Positions 33,901 through 43,660 of a DNA stretch of 64,000 bases are shown here, piece by piece (the first letter of the stretch is position 1; each line of letters starts with the position of its first letter). Origin of the DNA: Oenanthe sinensis (taxonomy: Eukaryota; Streptophyta; Magnoliopsida; Apiales; Apiaceae); contig CM053794.1 of the NCBI GenBank assembly GCA_028671895.1, positions 16,540,501 through 16,604,500 on the forward strand, read 5' to 3'. Made by a program: the position numbers and the translations under genes. The notes under the pieces are model-generated. The model was not told the origin of the DNA and ran no database searches. It worked only from the letters and a program-made list of their open reading frames with translations.

Positions 33901-35030
33901 ATGATCAGTTTATGTCGAGAAGATCTGCGTCAGAGTTGTTCTTGCTAGCAACTAAAATTCAATATTCTCAAGCTGAGGAGCTAAGCATTCTGTATAGAGA
34001 TCAGTTAATGCAGTTAGCAGAGGACAAGGGACCAGAATTCTCAGCCAATCCAGACGTTGTCAGAATGGTTGTTGATGGAAAGATAAAGAGGGTTAGCTTG
34101 GAAGAAAATGACTTGATGGCTCTATCGGTGGAATCCCTTAAAGCTGTTTGCAGACAAATGATGGGTAAGGGATTCACCTCGGATATTAAAGAAAAATCAG
34201 TGGAGTTCATTGAGAAGATAATCTTCCAGAAGAGCAGTGAAATATGGAAGTGCGATGTCGTTGCTCCAAATCCTCTGGATAACGTGAAGATTGAGCCAGA
34301 GCTAATGCAAAGAAAATGGGATATTCTACAAGCTGTGAAAAGCGTAGATGAAGCTTTGACTCTTCCTTCAGGACCCCTGGAACAAGGAGAAATAAGGGAG
34401 GCAGTTGGTGTTCCAGGAAGAGAAAGTGTATACTGGATTCATTCTTACACAGATGATACAGCTGATGCCTTGGTGTTCATTGATGCAGACCAGAATCAAA
34501 CCTTCTTGCATATGAGTAGGAAATGGCTGCTGCAGACTCAAGATGCTGCATTTCTAGACAAAGTCAGAGATGAATTCAAATTGGGAGATGTAGAGGATAG
34601 GTTTGCAGATGAAAAGCAGAGACTATTAAAGTACTTATCTGAAGTAGTAAAAGAGAAAAGGAGAATGGAGTCAGATGCGGCTAGTAGGTTCAATACCAAC
34701 CGTGTCAAGGGCTACCCTAAAATGATCTACTGTCAGTTCAAAGCTGATAAAGCTCATTGGAAGCCTCAGCTCATCATGAAAAACTTTGAGGACATTCCAA
34801 AGATCAGAACTACCCAGGAAGTTGATAAACTAAGAAGGCTTTTCAGACATCCATATCCAGAACCCAAGAATCCTCTGGAAATGGAAGCAGTAAGTTTGCT
34901 GAATGCGAGATGGGCACAACTACACAATCCAGTATACAAAAGAGAACAACAAAGGAAAGAAAGGCGCAGAAAACAAGGAGAAGATAAGCGCAGTGCTGTT
35001 AAGGAAGTTAGGAAGGGGAAACGGAATTAG
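30951..35030 (+). CDS. RT-3 ORF3, 1359 residues, intact (envelope-position protein)
   Basis: Starts MTNQFSLAKHNF after an A-rich leader and ends at TAG 35028-35030. Residues about 25-230 form a domain shared with RT-2 ORF3 and, more distantly, RT-1 ORF3 (LQQLWTSAV..., then a hydrophobic VTEAIFNTVLGFP block). Residues about 280-610 are Ser/Pro/Glu-rich and probably disordered. Heptad-like coiled coils are seen at about 605-665 and 850-900. Gly-rich runs lie near 710-740 and a basic RKRKGK near 780. The C-terminal third is a folded-looking charged region, and the last 30 residues are very basic (REQQRKERRRKQGEDKR). There is no N-terminal signal peptide and no transmembrane helix. Role unknown; the sequence suggests a soluble, possibly nuclear or RNA-binding protein rather than an envelope. 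Retention of such a long frame implies selection until recently. Confidence 0.85.
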   Translation: MTNQFSLAKHNFYNIPTEIGDQLPRFKFWVRFLNLYSKASTAFTAKPTLVHDALQQLWTSAVPFGSKSTPYGFTFTLEGQNFEVTEAIFNTVLGFPVKDSYDPEPTAAERQNFFEAIGCYPPPGRLSTSNIQKQFFHVEWNYFFEAITRCFRARERDFHQISIPMQIFGVSLAQELNINYGRLVLSELVATMGSPETKDISHNDIVCWYPRFLQMLINHLVPSNALSIRQAFVRSPTSAPLGMGTKSLTTIANQDKHQGKPMSILENIQVWLSYDAGVTTLAGTSQISSHAQNPSAHNEAFQGIPDEHIDDEQDEGQSLSHFTARQKEQQPSPRTPHADSDSSVGQGNEGGTFFEPNTPSSSDSDSVAQDSANPQDLSQGDSHISASASLTSSLSPLLTGVKRPAPLELGESTDESDPEVQPVLRKRAKFSQAATSKAQSIPSVSITTTPPHESGSPLAQSTPTMVAEDSVSSEEPVPSVRPEVLRASKVPSPVRPDAAERIGSTVVLEHSAASQPEIPPQDKTGNIDPIIVPHFSYPVSAGTALNLSAIIEDIHERETGSECERLGSEGPSFLRPETERQTQTERFLERENLSQTPSLVLETLATRMSTVENQMEQFGQSMGQLGVNVGDHKRALDDYAARMAGQAEALKDMTNKVNDLGHAGGLLGSTLYDRMGSVESVLHTLATEVSRMMYAVRHLVPPECFEEQFTQPPPADDDGTGGAGGAGGPSGFGSHASGSGVPGDVQDNSPKGEKGGNETTQQSPRAEEEIDPMVTDEEAQRKRKGKAVMVEQEEPFTDFGDRQEHVQVDSDSDMEDVPLAHAIKRSLEEQGGGAGASTEEIPVDEETLKAQQLALEQAQFFKMKMMQDKAVFLEKQVELKEKQYDHELARLADPQVDLDKRRIGQKWDDARKILMGSCAHGVHNKEADDLFFNLNMKNPMTMDYINALKRMISKVRVGYKSVDNEWQVILSLIDGAPMSFMYVDDQFMSRRSASELFLLATKIQYSQAEELSILYRDQLMQLAEDKGPEFSANPDVVRMVVDGKIKRVSLEENDLMALSVESLKAVCRQMMGKGFTSDIKEKSVEFIEKIIFQKSSEIWKCDVVAPNPLDNVKIEPELMQRKWDILQAVKSVDEALTLPSGPLEQGEIREAVGVPGRESVYWIHSYTDDTADALVFIDADQNQTFLHMSRKWLLQTQDAAFLDKVRDEFKLGDVEDRFADEKQRLLKYLSEVVKEKRRMESDAASRFNTNRVKGYPKMIYCQFKADKAHWKPQLIMKNFEDIPKIRTTQEVDKLRRLFRHPYPEPKNPLEMEAVSLLNARWAQLHNPVYKREQQRKERRRKQGEDKRSAVKEVRKGKRN

Positions 35031-35424
35031 AGTTAAAGTTCAAAGGGATGTGAACTTGAAGTTGGAAAAACTTCATATCTTTTGGTTGCTCTAACTCACT
35101 TGAGGAAAATTCATCTGACCACGGTATGCGAGATAGGCTAATTCACCATACTGTAACCGTGAATCAGAGTGGATCCAATAAGGTGATATGAGTTGGACTG
35201 AAAGGTATGAAATAATCCAGGTGATAGAGATCATCTCAATGGTCTTTAATTCGAGGTTCGAATTTTCTTTCTAAGCTTATGTTTATTTTCTAAAGTTCTT
35301 TGTATTGTTTTCAAGTTTTTATTCAAGTGTAAAATGTACAAGACATTAATGTTACTTATCTTTTCTCGTCTCATTATTTAGTTGAGTTATCCTTCTTTAA
35401 TTTGAATGTCATTGTTAGACAATC
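35031..35424 (+). other. RT-3 3' noncoding region
   Basis: Short AT-rich tail between ORF3 and the polypurine tract; nothing else recognised. Confidence 0.5.
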
Positions 35425-35438
35425 AAATAGGGGGAGAT
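35425..35438 (+). other. Polypurine tract of RT-3
   Basis: AAATAGGGGGAGAT directly before TGAAAGGC; primes plus-strand synthesis. Confidence 0.92.
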
Positions 35439-36713
35439 TGAAAGGCAGAGTGTTTAAACTTGTAACACTATAATTTATGTAACTCAACTAAAGAAAAGAT
35501 ACTTAACCCGAAGACAATCAAGAACGAGAAGTCACAAAGAAATCAATACAAATGAAGACAAAGTAATTGATACAATTCAACATGTTAAATATGATCAAAC
35601 AAAGAAGAAATCATTGGAAGAAGTTCAAGTCAAAGTTGTTCATGCCCCAGTGATTTGTAACTCAAAGAATCAAGATCATAACTATCAGTATCAATAAGAC
35701 TAATTGATTTCAAGTGAAAAAGAAGGAAAGCAATTGTTGGAAAGCCACGTTTCTAATTGAACATGGTAATCTATTCAGAAGCAAGAAACCTATCAAGACT
35801 AGTCACTTATGAACCAGACCAGTGCATCAAGTGTCAGGACATTGGTAGCAAGTTCATGTCAGTAGTAGAGATCCAAGTTCAAGAGCTTGTTGAAGAAAAT
35901 AGAAGACATGAAGAAATCACAAGTTCAAGATGTTGCATTGAAGTTTCAAGTTGAAGCCCAGAATTTCTCTAAGTACTTACAAGGGAACATATGTAGAAAT
36001 TCCTATCTAGAAAATCTGGATAAGTTTCTACTTAGAGCCAAGTAGAAATTCTGGAGATGGAAATATTTTCTAAGTACTCAACTCAGGAAGCTATCTCGAA
36101 TTTCCTATGTAGAAATTCTTAAGTCGAATTTCCTATGTAGAAATTCTGGAGGTGAAAATATTTTCTAAGTACTCAGGAAGAAGGCTATCTCGAATTTTCT
36201 ATGTAGAAATTCCTAAGTAGAAATTCCTATGTAGAAATTCTACTTAGAATTCGAGATAGAGCCAAGTAGAATTTCCTATGTAGAAATTCTACATAGAGGA
36301 AAGTTTCAACATGACACATGGCATCATCCTGGTGGCAGATTTCCAAGCTTTCAAGACAAGATAAGATTCACGTGGACAACATTGGGCCACTCATATCTTA
36401 TCTTTTGAAGACTACAAGTCATAGATTACAAAGTAGTATAAATAGAAGTACTTGTGTAACTTATCAAGAGAGCAATATTCGAGAGAAACACTTGTAATAA
36501 AGAGAGAGTATATTCACAGAGCTTAGTATCATTTACTACCCTCTTTACTTCTGTTGTACTATTGTAATGAATGTTGTAGCAACCCTTTCAAGTTATATAT
36601 AAGACATATATTCCTTGAATCATTGTGTTCATTTATTACATAGTATTTATTGCTCCATAAATATGAAAAGTTGTATTCACCCCCCCCCCTCTACAACACA
36701 TTTGGACCTAACA
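35439..36713 (+). repeat. 3' LTR of RT-3
   Basis: Almost identical to 21402-22675; same TATA box at 36437-36445. Differences I could see: near 35659, 35749, 35989 and 36543, plus one extra C in the C-run. Confidence 0.97.
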
Positions 36714-36849
36714 ACTGTAATCTTTCATAAGCTACATATATTGTTAGTTAAGTTCATCAAATACATTTCATACAAGAAAAGTAAAGTAAAAGAAATCAAA
36801 ACATATTCACCCCCCCTCTGTGTTACCTTTGAGAATCTTATATCTAACA
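36714..36849 (+). repeat. Truncated LTR related to RT-6, part 2 (LTR end)
   Basis: Continues 20671-21401 after the RT-3 insertion. Carries the C-run TTCACCCCCCTCTG at 36806-36820 and ends TATCTAACA, as RT-6 ends TTCCTAACA. It abuts the RT-2 LTR directly. Confidence 0.8.
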
Positions 36850-37274
36850 ATGTTGTCACCAAAGCTATTGTCAAATATCCTCGCTAGAGGTGCTGTCAGT
36901 AAAACTTGTTGTCTGTGAGACTTCATTCACCGTCAAGTTTACTGTCAATGGAATAGTTGATGCCGTCTGTTCCTTTGTGTTGTCACTTGAATATGTTGTC
37001 ATGGGCTTCATTGTAGAATGTTACTGTCATGGTTGTGATCCAAGCTGTGCATGAAAACTTTGTAAACTTCTACTTCAAGGATCATGTTATTGTATTTATA
37101 CATGATAGTAACTTTTAGACTTATTATCACCTATTTGGCTTTTAATCATATTGTTACAAGTGACAACAAAACATACTGTCAATACACATGTGACAATACA
37201 TTTTACTTAGTTAATTTCTAATTAATCTAAGTAACTTCTAGTTGATTACAATGTTAACATGGCGATCCCTAACA
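36850..37274 (-). repeat. 5' LTR of RT-2, outer 425 bp only
   Basis: Matches 15136-15560. Outer end TGTTAGGG on the - strand, followed by the duplication AGGTG (37275-37279). The inner two thirds of the LTR are missing. Confidence 0.9.
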
Positions 37275-37284
37275 AGGTGTTACA
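37275..37284 (-). mobile_element. First 10 bp of TRIM B, cut off by RT-2
   Basis: TGTAACACCT on the - strand; joining it to 14453 restores the TRIM LTR start (compare TGTAAGACCC of its other LTR). AGGTG inside it is the RT-2 target duplication. Confidence 0.75.
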
Positions 37285-37286
37285 TC

Positions 37287-37329
<43 letters not shown>

Positions 37330-37747
37330 AACATCTTATTCGGAAATATTACTGATAATTTAATATAGTCATATCATAGGGTTTTGTTATATGAATAACC
37401 TTAAATGGAGTACTAATTGAAAAACATATATGTCTTGTATTAGATTTTACAATATATTATTAACAGAATATAATGCAGGACATATATGTTCTCCAATTGG
37501 TACTCTATTTAAGGTTCTCCATAAAAAAGTTACCATCATATTATAATTACCAAAAATAAGTATCCATGATTAACTATTCGATAAATAATAAATGAACTTT
37601 TAAATAAGAAAAATAGTATAAATTCTCTCACTTATCGGGATCATATAGTATTTTAACACATTTATAAATTCTCTTGTACATGTTATTCTTTTTTTGTTAT
37701 TTAGATATTTATTTATTTTACTTCTTATTTAATTTACTTTTATAAAA
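37285..37747. other. AT-rich flank with (AT)n microsatellite at 37290-37325
   Basis: About 18 AT dinucleotides, then low-complexity A+T DNA. No gene seen. Confidence 0.6.
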
Positions 37748-38106
37748 TGACGTAGAACGGAAGCATAGGAAAAACAAACGTTAATCCTTAAAAGATAAAT
37801 AAAGAACTCTTACACGAGAAATCCTTAAACACCCTGAATCCACGAGACAATCATTTAATAAATCAGCCCAATATAATGTTTTCCAGGGTTTTAATTCAAT
37901 CAAAGATAATTCAATCATACAATGTTTAGAGATAATATACATTATCCCTGATATGGAAATATAATAAATCAGCCCAATATAATTCTGAACTTTCTCAGCC
38001 AACTTCTAGATATAATATATTATAATGTAAGTAAGTCCAATATAATTTGAACTTTCCTCTTCTAAATATTAAATAATAAAAATACCGGGTCACTTGTCCT
38101 ACATCA
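37748..38106 (-). repeat. 3' LTR of RT-4 (359 bp)
   Basis: TGATGTAGGAC...TACGTCA on the - strand; matches 48019-48302 over most of its length. Confidence 0.85.
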
Positions 38107-38122
38107 GTCTCTCCCACTTGTG
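38107..38122 (-). other. Polypurine tract of RT-4
   Basis: CACAAGTGGGAGAGAC on the - strand, directly before the LTR start TGATGT. Confidence 0.8.
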
Positions 38123-38661
38123 AAAAACTCGCCCTCGAGTTAATGTTAAGACATAAAAGACTTCATCGTCATGTTGTTTATCCCTCCATGGTGGTACCTT
38201 TATAGGCAAACAATTTATTGGAATAATGTCTTTGAACCCATCAGTTATACAAATAGAATACTCGCCTTTAAAAAATGGATTCAAGACACCCTTATCCTCA
38301 AATGGATCTAAAATATACTTCTCATCATTGTTTATGAAATCAACTATTTTTTCTCTCCTTTTTGTGACATAAATTCAAATCAAATTGATATGACTTATAC
38401 AATCCTGATTGGCATACATCCATATCAATCTCACAAAAAATTATGATATCAGTTTTTAAACTTTAAAAATTCACCTCACATAACGCCTGAATTATGTTCT
38501 GATGTTGCAAATCATGTATTGGTTCATAAGTATATGAAAATTTTTGCACACCTTTGTTGGGATGTTTGTCATCATTCTCATCTTCATAGATATCATCAAA
38601 ACTTTCTTTTGCATCCTCGTCCTTGTCTTCTTATTTAACCATGTCAAATCTGTCACAATCC
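38123..38661 (-). pseudogene. RT-4 3' internal remnant, probably end of pol
   Basis: Short broken ORFs on the - strand, for example the piece ending HKWERLM close to the polypurine tract, where gypsy Pol normally ends. I cannot identify domains. RT-5 interrupts it at 38662-38666 (ATAGA). Confidence 0.4.
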
Positions 38662-38666
38662 ATAGA

Positions 38667-40207
38667 TGTAGGGTTTCGTGACACAAACGCAGCGGAATAA
38701 ACGCGAAAAATAAATCAAAATAGCGAAACCCTCCGCAAGATCCATGCGAAAACAAAAGATTTAATTCGGAGATAAAGAATAAATACCTTTAGAAGCTTTA
38801 ACAGTTCATTAATGGAAGATTAATGGAGGTCCAAAGCTTGTTTAATCACCACGTGCCCGCTCTCGCGATCTACGCTCTACGGTATCCACACGAACACTTT
38901 TCATGAAGGATTGATGTGTACTAGCACCCGAAAACTTCTTCTCTCTCTATCTTCCTCCTCTCTCAGAGCGGCTAGGGTTTTGTAAAATCTCTATTTTATT
39001 AAATCAGCCCATAAAGAGATTATATAGAGAGAGCAATAAGTTTTCTAATTATAATCCAATTATAATTAATACTAATCCAAAATTCTAAATTATTTAATTA
39101 AGTCTCACTTAATTAATTAATTATTAATTTTGGAATTAGTTTAAGTAATTCATTTATTCTATTTATATAATTAATTAAGTCATACTTAATTAATATCATA
39201 AATTAAATAAATTACTTATTTAATTTAAATTCATAATTTAAATTATTTCTCCTTCAAGCGTTCTTTGTGTGTGACCCTATAGGTTATTATTACGTTGGCA
39301 ACAATTTTAATATCTAATTAAAATTGTAAACAATGAGCGGCATCTAGCAATACATCATTGCTACCCAAGTAATAATAATAAATCGGTGATTTGATTAAGC
39401 CTTTCGTGAATAATGTTCCATGTAATATAATCCATTTAATCTTGATATTATAGATTAAACTCAAGGCATGTCTCGTGTCATCCTCTTCATAATTTAATCT
39501 TTATTTTCTTGATCGATGAGTAGACTATTAAAATCAAATCAACATTTGAGCACGGCCGTGCATTTCATAGTCTCACTCCAACAAGAGGCCAATAATATCA
39601 CTCCTAAAATTAGGAGGATTAAATCCCATCTAGATCATTCATATTTCTCATACGATTCATAATATACCCAATGTCCACTTTTATCATCACCCGGTCAAAG
39701 GTAACTTTTAATGTAATCAAAGTATATTAATTCTCGTATAGAAATATAATGATTTCAGGTCTAAGGATCATTACACCATTATCACAGTGAGAATTACTTA
39801 TGACACTTACTTAACATGTAGAATCTCACGGCGGGTCATTCCAGTGCCATGCATTGATACATGCACTTATGTTCTTGACTTTAGTATCCCCATACCTATG
39901 ACCAATGAGATGTGGTCATCTGTTAAGAAACATACTAGTCTTTGTGCATTATTATTGTCCTTAAATAATAATACTCGACTAGGGAATTTTAGGAATAAGA
40001 TACTATTCATATAATCTCATTTTTAAGTCACATACTTAAAGATATATAATACGTATCAAAATTCCAAGGACATTTATTATGCTTTCAATTTATTACGCAG
40101 TAAAGAAAACATAATAAATAAATAATAATCAATAAAACATAATCCTTAATAATAAATATTTTCCTTAAAATATAAAAAATATTGTCTCTAGAGCACAATT
40201 ACTAACA
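38667..40207 (-). repeat. 3' LTR of RT-5
   Basis: TGTTAGTAATTGTGC...GAAACCCTACA on the - strand. Contains the CTAGGGTTTTG motif near 38970 and AT-rich palindromes near 39100-39240. Confidence 0.95.
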
Positions 40208-40222
40208 ATCTCCCACTTGCAC
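40208..40222 (-). other. Polypurine tract of RT-5
   Basis: GTGCAAGTGGGAGAT on the - strand, adjoining the LTR. Confidence 0.85.
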
Positions 40223-42640
40223 TAGAGCCAATTACCCAAGTATCCAATACTCATGGAACTAGTGTGACTTTCGTGCTTCTGCTGCGACAAAGCCTTAGTC
40301 AGTGTGTCTGCAATATTATTATTAGTATACACTTTACATATATGTATATCTCCTTGATCATTAATCTCATTAATTAGGTGATATCTCCTAAGTACATGCC
40401 CAAACAGCCTCCTTGGCTGCTTCACAAGCATCAATATACTCAGGTTCTATTGTAAAATCAACAATTGTCTTTGCTGTGAACCATTCCAGCATACAACATC
40501 TCAATAAAATACAAAGCCAGACAGAAATATTAAATTATCGTTATCTGTCTAGAAACCAGTATCACTGAAACCTCTTACAACTAGCTTCACATCTCCTCCA
40601 TATAACAAGAATGAATCTTTAGTCCTCTTTAAGTACTTAAGAATATTCTTGACTGTCGTCCAGTGACCTTCACCTGGATTAGATCGGTATCTACTCATCA
40701 TGGTTAAAGCATACGAGACATCAGGACAAGTACATATCATTGCATACATTATAAAACCAATTGCTGACGTATATGGAATTTTACTCATGCAGTCCCTATC
40801 ATCCAATGATTTAGGACAAATTTTATTTTGAGATCACTATCCCATGAGACATTGGGACATATCCATTTTAGTCTCTTTGCATTTGAAATCGATGCAAAAC
40901 TTTGTCAATGTATGTACTCTAAATTAGGCCGATCAATCACCTTGATCTATCTCTATAGATCTCGATCCCTAATATATATGTCACATCGCCTAAGTCTTTC
41001 ATTGAGAAATTATTTCTCAACCAAGTCTTCACAGTCTGTAGAGAAGGAATGTCATTCCCTATTAGTAATATATCATCAACATATAATACTAGGAATGCCA
41101 CATGGCTCCCACTAAACTTCTTGTAAACACAAGTTTCATCTTCATTCTGAATACAGTCAAACTCTTTTTGACTGTTTCATGAAAACAAATGTTCCATCTC
41201 CTCGAGGCCTGCTTTAATCCATAAATGGATCGACGCAACTTACATACCTTTCCAGCATCCTTTAGATCAACAAAACCCTTAGGGTGTGTCATGTACACAT
41301 CCATATCTTCTTCAAGGCTCTCATTTAAGAAAGCGGTTTTGACATCCATTTGCCAGATTTCATAGTCATAGTAAGTAGCTATAGCAAGCAAAATCCTGAT
41401 GGACATGACTATAACAATTGGTGAAAAGGTCTCATTATAGTCAATACCATGAATTTTCTTGAAACCTTTTGCCACCAATCGTGCCTTATAGGTCTGTACA
41501 TTAGCATCCATGTCGGTCTTCTTCTTGAAAACCCACTTGCACCCTATAGGTTTTACCCCTTCAGGTGGATCAACCAAAGTCCATACTTGATTAGTATACA
41601 TGGATTCCATCTCAGATTTAATGGCATCCAGCCATCTCTTAGAATCTGGAGTGTTTATAGTATCTAGGTAGGTGAGAGGCTCATCTTCATCCACAAGCAT
41701 CACATCACCATCTTGAGTCAAGAGAAATCCATATTATCTCTCGGGCTCATGGCGAATCCTACTAAACCTACGAACACCTGTGTTTCTTGAGCAGTATTAT
41801 TTTTCTTGTACATTCTACTCTGGTTCCTCCACTAGTTCAATGTTATCATATGGGTCTCAAACTTCATTGAGATCTATTATCCTCCCACTGTCTCTCAGCA
41901 GTTCGAGCAACAAACACTTTGTTCTCGGAAGGATTATAGAAAGAATAACCCCTTGTTTCAGTTGGGTATTCCACAAAATTGCATTTGTCTGATTTTGGTC
42001 CTAGCTTGTCAGAGATTAGACGTTTCACAAACGCTTCACATCCCCAAAATTTTATAAATGACATGCTGTGACGTTGCTCAGTCCATATCTCGTAAGGAGT
42101 CTTTTGAACCAATTTAGTAGGAACACAGTTAAGTGTATGTGGAGCCGTTTCCAGGGTGCAACCCCAGAAACTAATTGGAAGATTCATTGACTCAACATTG
42201 ATCGCACCATGTCCAACAAGGTGTGATCTCTCCTATTAAAAAAACTTTTCTTTGATATTTTCTATTTCATCTTTATAGTCTTTGAACTTTTCAAATGATT
42301 TGGATTAGTTCTTCAAAAGATACATATATCCGTATCTACTAAAATAATTAGTAAATTTTATGAAGTTAATAAAATCTACCTTTTGTCTTCGTACACATAT
42401 GACCACATACATCACTATGTATAAGTCATACCCATTCAATGATCCCTTCACCATGTCCGGTAAAAGGAGCTTTAGTCATTTTACCAAATAAACCAAGATT
42501 CGCATCCTTTTGTATGATTCATAATCAAACTTATCCATGAATGCATCCTTATGTATTCTGAAAATGCGTTTCTTATTAATACGGCCTCAACAACCGTGCC
42601 AAAGGTAATATTTGATTTGAGTCACTTTAGAACATATAAA
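40223..42640 (-). pseudogene. pol: RT-5 pol, heavily broken
   Basis: Read on the - strand. Integrase remnants at 42640-41864, including SFWGCTLETAPHTLN and KTPYEIWTEQRH; the central catalytic part is decayed. RT is best preserved at 41721-41089: GCKWVFKKK, QTYKARLVAKGF and QMDVKTAFLN, followed by YVDD near 41080-41069. The RT-RNase H join is at 40806-40549 (CPDVSYALTMMSRY). The RNase H end is 40434-40223 with RRYHLINEI and ADTLTKAL. Frames change several times and stops are frequent. It could not make an active enzyme. Confidence 0.88.
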
Positions 42641-42899
42641 TTGTTAATTAGATGTGCAACATTATAAGGCTCATCATCAAAATAGAATAAACAACTATTG
42701 TTATAAAATGAAAAAGCCTTTCTTGTCCAAACAAGAAACTGAAATAATGTCTCTGCCAATTGCAAGCACGCTATAACAATTATTAAGTTCTAAATTTTCC
42801 TTATAGGCCAAAAATTAAGTAACGAGTTCCTCGAACCAGAGCAACTATCTTTACTCCAATTCCAACCCGATACCTTAAGCTTGACCCTTATTGATCATC

Positions 42900-43660
42900 A
42901 TCTTCCGATCTTCCAATTAAGCATGACAGTTTAATTTCCAGTCTCCCAACTTTCCACAGAAGTGACAATCGTCTTCTTTATCAACACCTCATTCAGACTT
43001 TAGAGTCTTCTTTAGGGATTGGACTTTGGTTTGACAACGGAACTAGATCAAATCTTCTCCTTGCCTTTCCATTTTCCTTTCCCTTTTACATTCCCTATGT
43101 TTACCATCAATATAGTAGTAGTTCATGCATTTATCATATTACTTTCAGCAGTTCTCAACATGCTTAGCAACTCAATGGGTGTTTTACCAATCTTATTCAC
43201 TTTATTGTTCATAACAAAATAAGAATAATATTTGTCCAAAGATTGTAAGATCAAATCTAACTGTCTCCAGACCAATCTGGAAACCCAAAATATCAATGGT
43301 ATTCATTATACCCTGTAATCTTTAGAACATGTGGTGTAACCGGGTCTCACTCTCCCTACTTATAAGTGTATAGTGCCCTTTCAAATATATCTTGTGCTCA
43401 ATCGTTTCATAAGCATCTATATGCTTGTATTGCTTCTTAAGCTCAGCACATATATTTGCGAGCATGAGACATGAAACATCAGTCGCAACATCAATTTGCT
43501 TCCAATAAGCACTATGATTTGCACATGTTACATTCTCAACTTTAAGAGCAGGGGAAGAGATTTGACTAATATCGTGGTGCCTGAGGACGATCCTCAAGCT
43601 CCTATGTCAGTCAAGGAAATATATTCTCGTCAACTTGTCCTTCTCAAGAACTGATCGCAT
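42900..43660 (-). pseudogene. gag: RT-5 gag, broken
   Basis: A plausible start is the ATG at 43660-43658 on the - strand (MRSVLEKDKLT). A 91-codon piece at 43597-43322 has the copia Gag words AYWKQIDVATDVSCLMLA and HIDAYETIEH. Near 42975-42933 a zinc knuckle remains as CHFCGKLGDWKLNC, with the His position replaced by Asp. Stops and frame changes throughout. Confidence 0.75.

Larger units (their letters stand above)
21402..36713 (+). mobile_element. RT-3: nearly intact, young SIRE-type retrotransposon (15.3 kb)
   Basis: LTRs of 1274 and 1275 bp differ by about four substitutions and one C-run length change (about 0.3%), and the ACTGT duplication is perfect (21397-21401, 36714-36718). The inside has a primer site, a 709-bp leader, intact gag, pol with a single stop, a 1.8-kb spacer with a 48-bp minisatellite, an intact 1359-codon ORF3 and a clear polypurine tract. 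It inserted into the RT-6-like LTR fragment that lies inside RT-2. It is the best preserved and probably youngest element in the window. Confidence 0.97.
14459..37274 (-). mobile_element. RT-2: SIRE-type retrotransposon, - strand, gag-pol lost, hosts RT-3
   Basis: On the - strand it reads: 5' LTR remnant (37274-36850), a gap, ORF3 remnant (20600 to about 15950), polypurine tract, and full 3' LTR (15560-14459). Outer ends are TGTTA...TAACA and the flanking duplication AGGTG is perfect. Everything from inside the 5' LTR through gag and pol is missing; in its place lies a truncated + strand LTR of another family, split by RT-3. An insertion followed by a large deletion explains this best. The family motif TGACAGTA or TACTGTCA recurs in both the LTR and ORF3. 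Confidence 0.88.

Noticed and set aside
37781..38002. 73-codon ORF on the - strand
   Set aside because: Lies within the RT-4 LTR and is noncoding there.
39787..40014. 75-codon ORF in the RT-5 LTR, also at 46999-47226
   Set aside because: LTR sequence present twice by LTR duplication; antisense to the element and without recognisable protein.
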